A DNA stretch of 8,145 nucleotides from Candidatus Desantisiibacteriota bacterium (lineage in GTDB: Bacteria > JACRDZ01): assembly GCA_016209155.1 (NCBI GenBank), contig JACQWU010000108.1:1-8145 (forward strand), written 5' to 3'. Shown piece by piece: positions 1 to 4,252 of this stretch. The position numbers were made by a program, and so were the translations under genes. The notes under the pieces were generated by a model. The model saw only the letters and a program-made list of their open reading frames with translations, was not told the origin of the DNA and did no database searches. Positions within the stretch are counted from its first letter, which is position 1. Each line of letters starts with the position of its first letter.

Positions 1-1070
1 TTATCAATTTGAAATGATATAACTTTGCCTTTTTCTTTCTCTTTTGCTCCAACAGCTAAAATTGCCGTGAAGTTACCGCCCGCGGTATTTAGACTTAAAG
101 GCAAAACATATCCAAGAATACTGCCTTTTGTAAATGGCGGCTTATAAGTATCATTTTTATAAACCACATATACAGGATAGACGGAATCCTCAGGAGTAAT
201 ATCATAATCAGGGGTTTTTCCCAATCGTTCCTCGATAAGATTCCGGACATTTTTTAAAGATATTAAATCCACGACATATCTTGAGGCATCCGGAAAGATT
301 TTTTTTATTTGGGGTAATGCATCCTGTTCCAAAAGAGGGGTTTTCTTTTTGTTCTCTATCAATTTTTTAACATTCGCAGAAACTTCATCTTTTTTTATTT
401 TATTCCCAAATTTAAAATCATCAAGATATACAAAAACTTTTTTTGTTCCGCGCAGGGTCCTTTTAAATCCTTCTTTTTCTTTTTGTGTCGGATCCTGAAT
501 GCGGCTTACCATATCTAATGCTAAAATGTCTTTATCTGTAACTTTTAATTCATCAAGCTCATCATGAATATAAAATTGTTCGAGGGAAAGTCCAATGAAC
601 TGGGAATAAAATTCTTTAGTCTGGAGAAGATTTTTTTCAAAAGAGGGCAGTTTCTGATAATAAAATTCCTGAACTCTTTCGTCCGTATCAAACGCAAACA
701 TTATCTGCGAATTATCTGCTCCGGGCCAGCCTTGATTAGCCCCAAAGACCCACCCGATCCTTTCAGTTCCTTTTAATATTTCATAAAATACGTAAGGGAT
801 GTCTTTAGTTTCCCAGATTGGATCCCATTTGTCACTCAGGCGTTTTTCAAGTTCGCGGTATAAAATTTCACCGCCAACACCGCGTTTATCACCAACTTCA
901 TCGGTTCGGGCAAATTCAGTACGATAATTTGTCCTGTCAGGAAAAAGCCTGATAGAATCCTGATCCGCATTGGTCAATTGACATGGTACAACCTGAGCCT
1001 GAGAAAACAAATTTGTTGCTTTAAATATTACAATACTTACAAAAATAAAAACCAATATTATTTTTTTCAT
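1..1070 (-). CDS. Exported protein with two FMN_bind-like segments (3' end beyond window)
   Basis: The reading frame is open for 356 codons from an ATG at 1070 to the left edge, so the C-terminus is missing. The start is supported by AGGAG 5 nt upstream. Residues 1-24 form a Sec signal peptide (MKK, hydrophobic run, then LFSQAQ). Around residues 92-168 there is an FMN_bind-like pattern: YVFYEILKG, IGWVFGANQGWPGADNSQ, a strand leading to FYYQKL, then a helix with QFIGLSLEQF. A second similar pattern starts near residue 297 (YPVYVVYKN, GSILGYVLPL, GGNFTAILAV) and is cut by the window edge. The covalent-flavin motif of RnfG/NqrC proteins is not visible, so FMN binding is a tentative reading of a distant resemblance. 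It is the last visible gene of the minus-strand envelope cluster, separated from the porin gene by a repeat-filled 115-bp spacer. The frame is real (coherent codons, no frameshift). The function is uncertain. Confidence 0.6.
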   Translation of the reverse strand, partial: MKKIILVFIFVSIVIFKATNLFSQAQVVPCQLTNADQDSIRLFPDRTNYRTEFARTDEVGDKRGVGGEILYRELEKRLSDKWDPIWETKDIPYVFYEILKGTERIGWVFGANQGWPGADNSQIMFAFDTDERVQEFYYQKLPSFEKNLLQTKEFYSQFIGLSLEQFYIHDELDELKVTDKDILALDMVSRIQDPTQKEKEGFKRTLRGTKKVFVYLDDFKFGNKIKKDEVSANVKKLIENKKKTPLLEQDALPQIKKIFPDASRYVVDLISLKNVRNLIEERLGKTPDYDITPEDSVYPVYVVYKNDTYKPPFTKGSILGYVLPLSLNTAGGNFTAILAVGAKEKEKGKVISFQID

Positions 1071-1075
1071 GGAAA

Positions 1076-1080
1076 CTCCT
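1076..1080 (-). promoter_or_regulatory. Ribosome binding site of the FMN_bind-like gene
   Basis: AGGAG on the minus strand, 5 nt before the ATG at 1070. It fixes this start. The upstream repeat hairpin ends only 5 nt before it. Confidence 0.75.
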
Positions 1081-1083
1081 AAT

Positions 1084-1110
1084 GCGGGCAGGCGCAAGAC
1101 CTGCCCCTAC
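1084..1110. repeat. Palindromic dispersed-type intergenic repeat (GGGCAGG hairpin)
   Basis: GGGCAGG (1086-1092), a 7-nt spacer CGCAAGA, then CCTGCCC (1100-1106) form a perfect 7-bp stem much richer in GC than the surroundings. The flanking CCTAC is part of a recurring motif that I recall from intergenic regions of many uncultured bacteria. Copy number in this genome cannot be seen from one window. No U-run follows on either strand, so it is not a typical terminator. Confidence 0.6.
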
Positions 1111-1131
1111 AAATATCATTTTTCTGCTTTT

Positions 1132-1182
1132 TCGTCCCTCGTCCCAATGAGCGAAGCAAATGGTCGTCCTTCGTCCATCGTG
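1132..1182. repeat. TCGTCCN heptad repeat, two blocks around an 18-bp core
   Basis: TCGTCC occurs at 1132, 1139, 1164 and 1171 with a partial copy at 1178. The copies are spaced exactly 7 bp apart within each block. The blocks are separated by 18 bp (1146-1163) containing GAGCGAAGC. The block starts 3 bp after the porin stop codon and, with the adjacent hairpin, fills the whole spacer. It looks like a dispersed intergenic repeat rather than coding or regulatory sequence. Confidence 0.5.
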
Positions 1183-1185
1183 TTT

Positions 1186-2412
1186 TTACCACTCCAGCCA
1201 TCCGCCGCCTTTCTGGCCGTAAAACATTATTCCGATCCATGTATCTTTTTTGCCGAAAATAGTATTGAAATCTTTTGATACTACAAATTGAATGTTATAG
1301 TTGGCGGAAAAACTATAACTTAATCCAAATCTTCCGGTTGTATTACTGTCATTAAGATTTGAATTTAAAGCCTGTGTGAGGTTTTCATATTGCAGATAAG
1401 TTGACCAGTGACCTTTGCTGTCAAGCGCATATTTTAGTTCTGCAAACTCACCCAGAACATTCTCTTTGCTTGCATCTTTACCTGTAGAAATTTCACCTCT
1501 TAATCGCAATGGCCCGAATATTTTTTGACCGTCAATTCCCGTGCGCCATCTTTCAATAATACTGCCGGTAAATAGTTCTTCCTTATCATCCATGTCATAA
1601 CTGCGTAATTTTTCCACACCCATTGGGTCAAAAATTCTGCCTGTTAAAAAAGAAATTCCCAGCCATTCATTAAGATGTTCCCCGATGCGCGGAGTTGAAA
1701 GTTTACCTGCAACTGTAAAATTATCATTTTTTTCAAAATATTCCATTCCCGAACCGCGTGTTAATCCCAATTGATATTCCAATATGTCATTTTGTCCTTC
1801 AATTGCCGTTCCCCAGTCTCTGTCAAGACCGGTAAACTCCATTGTAGGGCTTTGCAGAAATGATCCATGTGTGTCGATCCACGGCTGGATACCATATGGA
1901 ATATAAAAATGCCCCAATCTTACTGTAATCATAGGTATCCCTGTACGGAACCTGAGATACGCATTATGCAGTTCAATTACAGCCTGATTTAGATTGTCTG
2001 TATATTCACGAGGCATTTTTTCGCCATAAGCAAACTGGTTATTGTAATATGCTGCCCTGAACTGTACATTCATATCTCCAATCTGTCCCCTGGGGCCGGA
2101 AAATGTTCCGAACAAAATAAACCCGAGTGAATTTCTGCCTTCAGCTTCTTTTAATTGAGAAGAATAACGGTTTGATGAATAAATCTCTTTGTAAAGAATA
2201 TAACTCTCTTTATTTTTTATAGCATCAAAAAGATTTATAAAATATGGTTTATCTTCTTTTGCAGTCTCTTTTTTGCCCAGTTCATTCCCAATTTCATCAA
2301 AAATATCATCTGAAGCCAGGAGCATAGTATTTATCAATAATATAATTAACAAAATTATAAATATAATTTTATTCTCTGTGCCTCTGTGCCTCTGTGGTTT
2401 AGTATCCATCAT
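1186..2412 (-). CDS. Outer-membrane beta-barrel porin-like protein
   Basis: This 408-residue protein is likely an outer-membrane channel. The substrate is unknown. It has a Sec signal peptide: n-region to K15, hydrophobic run IIFIILLIILLINTMLLA, probable cleavage before SDD. A 50-70 residue linker follows, then alternating amphipathic strands rich in Tyr, Phe and Gly with charged turns. Landmarks are VRLGHFYIPYG and the stretch ending LDRDWGTAIEG, which resemble porin strands lining a pore. The chain ends in GGGWLEW, and the terminal aromatic residue is the usual Bam insertion signal. The start at 2412 overlaps the TGA of the upstream metal-binding gene as ATGA and has GGAG 4 nt upstream, indicating translational coupling. 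Codons 6-13 (PQRHRGTE) are an 8-bp tandem dispersed repeat, so the signal peptide has a repeat-derived n-region. The general class is firm; assignment to a named porin family is not possible by eye. Confidence 0.75.
   Translation of the reverse strand: MMDTKPQRHRGTENKIIFIILLIILLINTMLLASDDIFDEIGNELGKKETAKEDKPYFINLFDAIKNKESYILYKEIYSSNRYSSQLKEAEGRNSLGFILFGTFSGPRGQIGDMNVQFRAAYYNNQFAYGEKMPREYTDNLNQAVIELHNAYLRFRTGIPMITVRLGHFYIPYGIQPWIDTHGSFLQSPTMEFTGLDRDWGTAIEGQNDILEYQLGLTRGSGMEYFEKNDNFTVAGKLSTPRIGEHLNEWLGISFLTGRIFDPMGVEKLRSYDMDDKEELFTGSIIERWRTGIDGQKIFGPLRLRGEISTGKDASKENVLGEFAELKYALDSKGHWSTYLQYENLTQALNSNLNDSNTTGRFGLSYSFSANYNIQFVVSKDFNTIFGKKDTWIGIMFYGQKGGGWLEW
2375..2398. repeat. 8-bp tandem repeat (TCTGTGCC/GGCACAGA) inside the porin start
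   Basis: Two exact copies of TCTGTGCC (2375-2382, 2383-2390) and a third differing only in its last two bases (2391-2398). On the coding strand it reads as ACAGAGGC units, a motif that I recall as a dispersed repeat in many bacterial genomes. It lies in frame within codons 6-13 of the porin gene. Confidence 0.7.
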
Positions 2413-2771
2413 CTGTCTCCATACTTTTCACTCATACCGCATTCCGGACACTTTCCTTTTTCAAGATAAAATTTTTCCTGATGTTCTTCCATAGGACATA
2501 CATAAATTTCGCAGACCTTTTTTTCTTTTAATTTCATCGCGCATAAAGGACAATCTCCCGGATTTGCATATGCTGTGTTTTTATGCTCTTCCATTGGGCA
2601 TACATAAACTTTAATTACAGAATCCACATCACATCATGAATGGGTGGTATCCTTTTCTTCTTTTTTCTTATCATGAGATTTATGTCCTGTACCCGCATAA
2701 ATATTTATTATAAGATTTGCAGCGAATACAAAAACTAAAAGCGTGATAAACAGCAATATTGATTTTTTCAT
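2409..2771 (-). CDS. Secreted tandem heavy-metal-binding (HMBD) protein with in-frame TGA
   Basis: One frame runs from ATG 2771 to TGA 2409-2411 and is broken only by TGA at codon 46 (2634-2636). The start is strong: GGAGG lies 9 nt upstream. Residues 1-26 are a signal peptide (MKKSILLFITLLVFVFAA...IYA). Residues 27-45 are a charged His/Lys-rich linker (GHKSH...TTHS). After the TGA come Cys47 and two HMBD-type motifs: YVCPMEEH with CPLCAM (residues 56-79) and YVCPMEEH with CPECGM (90-113). HMBD motifs occur in copper and mercury efflux adaptors, P-type ATPases and small periplasmic metal-binding proteins. Here the usual CPMHPE is CPMEEH in both copies. The part after the TGA could start only at GTG 2627, which has no Shine-Dalgarno, and alone it would lack export. 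I therefore read 2771-2409 as one gene: a selenoprotein candidate (Sec46-Cys47), a nonsense-mutated gene, or two genes joined by reinitiation. It overlaps the porin gene by 4 bp. Confidence 0.65.
2417..2420 (-). promoter_or_regulatory. Ribosome binding site of the porin-like gene
   Basis: GGAG on the minus strand, 4 nt before the ATG at 2412 and inside the last codons of the metal-binding gene. Together with the ATGA overlap it decides the porin start in favour of 2412 rather than a site after the repeat. Confidence 0.55.
2634..2636 (-). other. In-frame TGA, possible selenocysteine codon or nonsense mutation
   Basis: Codon 46 of the frame starting at 2771 is TGA followed directly by TGT, giving a Sec-Cys pair if recoded. 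Both sides encode parts expected in one protein: an export signal plus His-rich linker before, and metal-binding motifs after. Downstream I can fold only an imperfect hairpin (roughly nt 8-44 counted from the T of TGA, apical loop near nt 23-29). Its loop lacks a G in the first two positions that bacterial SECIS elements usually show. Recoding is therefore unproven. Confidence 0.35.
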
Positions 2772-2780
2772 TGGTTATTG

Positions 2781-2785
2781 CCTCC
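2781..2785 (-). promoter_or_regulatory. Ribosome binding site of the secreted HMBD gene
   Basis: GGAGG on the minus strand, 9 nt before ATG 2771. It is the strongest Shine-Dalgarno in the window. It matters because it places the gene start upstream of the in-frame TGA. Confidence 0.8.
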
Positions 2786-2826
2786 GGAGTTTATTTATAA
2801 GTTAATTGAGCGATTTTATATATTGA

Positions 2827-2889
2827 TGCTGCAAGTCCCGCTTGATTTGAAATTATTCTTAAATAAAAGATTTTGGACATGCGGCAGCA
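2827..2889. other. Imperfect long hairpin in the HMBD gene leader
   Basis: In the 170-bp spacer 2772-2941, TGCTGC (2827-2832) and GTCC (2835-2838) can pair with GCAGCA (2884-2889) and GGAC (2875-2878) around an AT-rich loop, with unequal internal loops. It could be leader structure or chance. The rest of the spacer is plain AT-rich DNA and I see no convincing promoter in it. Confidence 0.25.
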
Positions 2890-2941
2890 ATAATAATTTT
2901 ACCTTTTAAAGAATTGTGTAATTTAATAGCAGAGATTTGAA

Positions 2942-3310
2942 TCAAATTATAAGAGAACAATTTTTTATATATAAAGGGAGTACACACTTTGCCAGTAAAA
3001 TGGCATTTGAAATTTTTATATCGGATTTTATTGATACTTTAAAAAAACGTGAAGGATTTAAACCCGGAATTGTATGTTCCGAAATATAAATTGATATCTG
3101 GCACTTACAGGATTTTTTTGTTTTGTTATCATGAGAAGCAGGATTTTTTTTACAGCAGGCATGCTGATCTAAAGAGGAAATTACAGGTTTATTGTTTATA
3201 TATGAGGCATTAAAACAATCCTGACAAGCCAGGAGTGCTGAGCTATTTAATAATATAAAAAAAATCAAAAATATTTTAAAATTATTATATTTTGTATGAA
3301 TTGTATTCAT
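2942..3310 (-). CDS. Small Cys-rich secreted protein, probable lipoprotein
   Basis: I do not recognise the family of this 122-residue protein. Residues 11-28 are a hydrophobic signal (FKIFLIFFILLNSSALLA) followed by Cys29. LLAC fits a lipobox, so lipid anchoring is plausible. The first mature part is thiol-rich: C29-x2-C32, then HACCKK (CC near 52-53), then KKSCKC (two Cys near 68 and 70), with His and Lys between them. This pattern suggests metal or redox binding. The C-terminal half is a beta-rich stretch with two further Cys (CVLPLYIKNC). ATG 3310 has AAAGGA 9 nt upstream and is the only sensible start. It lies 87 bp after the methyltransferase and 170 bp before the HMBD gene on the same strand. 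The Cys-Cys pair recalls the position of the TGA-TGT pair in the neighbouring HMBD gene, but the proteins are not clearly homologous. Confidence 0.65.
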   Translation of the reverse strand: MNTIHTKYNNFKIFLIFFILLNSSALLACQDCFNASYINNKPVISSLDQHACCKKNPASHDNKTKKSCKCQISIYISEHTIPGLNPSRFFKVSIKSDIKISNAILLAKCVLPLYIKNCSLII

Positions 3311-3319
3311 TTTTATAAG

Positions 3320-3325
3320 TCCTTT
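3320..3325 (-). promoter_or_regulatory. Ribosome binding site of the Cys-rich secreted protein
   Basis: AAAGGA on the minus strand, 9 nt before ATG 3310. It supports the only ATG that retains the signal peptide. Confidence 0.65.
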
Positions 3326-3397
3326 AATATTAATAATACTTTATTCAATATAAGAATAACATTATAATTATGGTTTGTCAAGTTTAATACTCGGCAT

Positions 3398-4132
3398 TCA
3401 GCAATCACAAGAACATTTTGTGAATTCAAGAAAATATTGGTATGGTAAAAAATCAAGCGACCGGTTTAGAATATACCCTGCTTCCTGAAATTCTTTTTTG
3501 ACTATTTCTTCTGATAATTCATTTTTAATAGTATAAGAATATGGCCCGGCAGGTATTGATTTTTTATAATAATCTTTTCTATAATCAATGATTATTATTC
3601 TGCCGTCTTTTTTTAAACTTTTTGATAATTTTTTAATATAAGATGTTCTTTCTTCAATATAATGATATGTATTACACATAAATATTATATCTATTGAATT
3701 ATTATCCAGTTGCGGATCGTTAGGTCTAATTAGAAGCGGGATATAATTTTTTAGTTTTAATTTTTGAGCGTAGTTTTTCATATATTCAACCATTGATGGT
3801 TCAATATCTAAACCTAATGCTTTCCCCTTATCCCCGACTTTCTCCGCAAAACGTCTGGTAAAATAACCTGTCCCTGCACCAATGTCGGCAATTATGTCAC
3901 CTTCATTTAAATTAATATTTTTTATAACTTCATACGGTCTCTGCCAGCTTTCACGCTCAGGGGCTTCGTATTCCCTAACCCATAGTTCAATGCTATTAAA
4001 TTTGTTAGAGGCAGCTAATGATTCATTTATTTGCTGACTAAAACAATTAACTATTAGATATGATAATGCAATTATAATTATAATAAAGCAGGTTATATTT
4101 TCTTTAAATTTTTTTTTGGACATATTCTTCAT
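3398..4132 (-). CDS. Exported or membrane-anchored class I SAM-dependent methyltransferase
   Basis: From ATG 4132 the protein has 244 residues. The frame is open to TTG 4225, but that start sits inside an 11-bp stem and would bury the signal. ATG 4123 is a second option, and neither ATG has a clear Shine-Dalgarno. Residues 13-29 are a strongly hydrophobic segment (ITCFIIIIIALSYLIV), so the domain should be outside the cytoplasm or anchored to its membrane. Then come RESWQRPYEVIKNINL, SAM-binding motif I DIGAGTGYF (residues 83-91), the acidic end of strand 2 in GLDIEPSM, the FMCNTYHYI motif, and a C-terminal LPYQYFLEF. This matches a family of Rossmann-fold methyltransferases with N-terminal signal sequences that I know only as uncharacterised proteins. 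The acceptor is unknown. Unusually, the chain ends in a Cys-rich tail, KCSCDC. It is the first gene of the minus-strand cluster, divergent from the LVIVD gene. Confidence 0.75.
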   Translation of the reverse strand: MKNMSKKKFKENITCFIIIIIALSYLIVNCFSQQINESLAASNKFNSIELWVREYEAPERESWQRPYEVIKNINLNEGDIIADIGAGTGYFTRRFAEKVGDKGKALGLDIEPSMVEYMKNYAQKLKLKNYIPLLIRPNDPQLDNNSIDIIFMCNTYHYIEERTSYIKKLSKSLKKDGRIIIIDYRKDYYKKSIPAGPYSYTIKNELSEEIVKKEFQEAGYILNRSLDFLPYQYFLEFTKCSCDC

Positions 4133-4207
4133 ATCATGATTTACATTTTTTTTAACATAAAGTTTCACTTTCGATGGTTTTAATGCACGGTGAATATTTA
4201 AGGATTT

Positions 4208-4232
4208 CTGAATCTTGCATGGCAAGATTCAG
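4208..4232. promoter_or_regulatory. 25-bp perfect dyad in the divergent spacer (operator or hairpin candidate)
   Basis: CTGAATCTTGC (4208-4218), a 3-nt centre ATG, then GCAAGATTCAG (4222-4232): 11 of 11 positions are complementary. It lies between the methyltransferase start (4132) and the LVIVD gene start (4253). A dimeric regulator serving both directions would fit, and so would an inserted palindromic repeat. There is no clean U-run, so a terminator is less likely. Confidence 0.45.
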
Positions 4233-4252
4233 CTGTTATTTGTATTTTCCTC

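Noticed and set aside
1084-1110. GGGCAGG hairpin as a rho-independent terminator of the porin gene
   Set aside because: No U-run follows on the minus strand. The next bases lead straight into the Shine-Dalgarno of the next gene.
1069-1278. Plus-strand reading frame of 69 codons across the repeat spacer
   Set aside because: It reads through the repeats and the antisense of the porin 3' end, with no ribosome binding site and no protein-like features.
2409-2627. HMBD gene as a complete 72-residue cytoplasmic protein starting at GTG 2627
   Set aside because: There is no ribosome binding site at the GTG, and a strong one plus a signal peptide exist upstream in the same frame. Reinitiation after the TGA is kept only as an alternative.
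2409-2771. Alternative genetic code in which TGA is a sense codon
   Set aside because: TGA terminates the HMBD, Cys-rich protein and methyltransferase genes at sensible positions.
3361-3400. The methyltransferase stop TGA after KCSCDC as another selenocysteine codon, with a 9-residue extension to the next TAA
   Set aside because: The conserved domain is already complete before the tail. The small hairpin after the TGA has its loop too close to the codon for a bacterial SECIS. An ordinary stop is simpler.
4133-4225. Methyltransferase start at TTG 4225 (31 extra residues)
   Set aside because: The start lies within the dyad, has no Shine-Dalgarno, and puts a charged extension before the hydrophobic segment. 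ATG 4132 or 4123 gives a normal signal or anchor.
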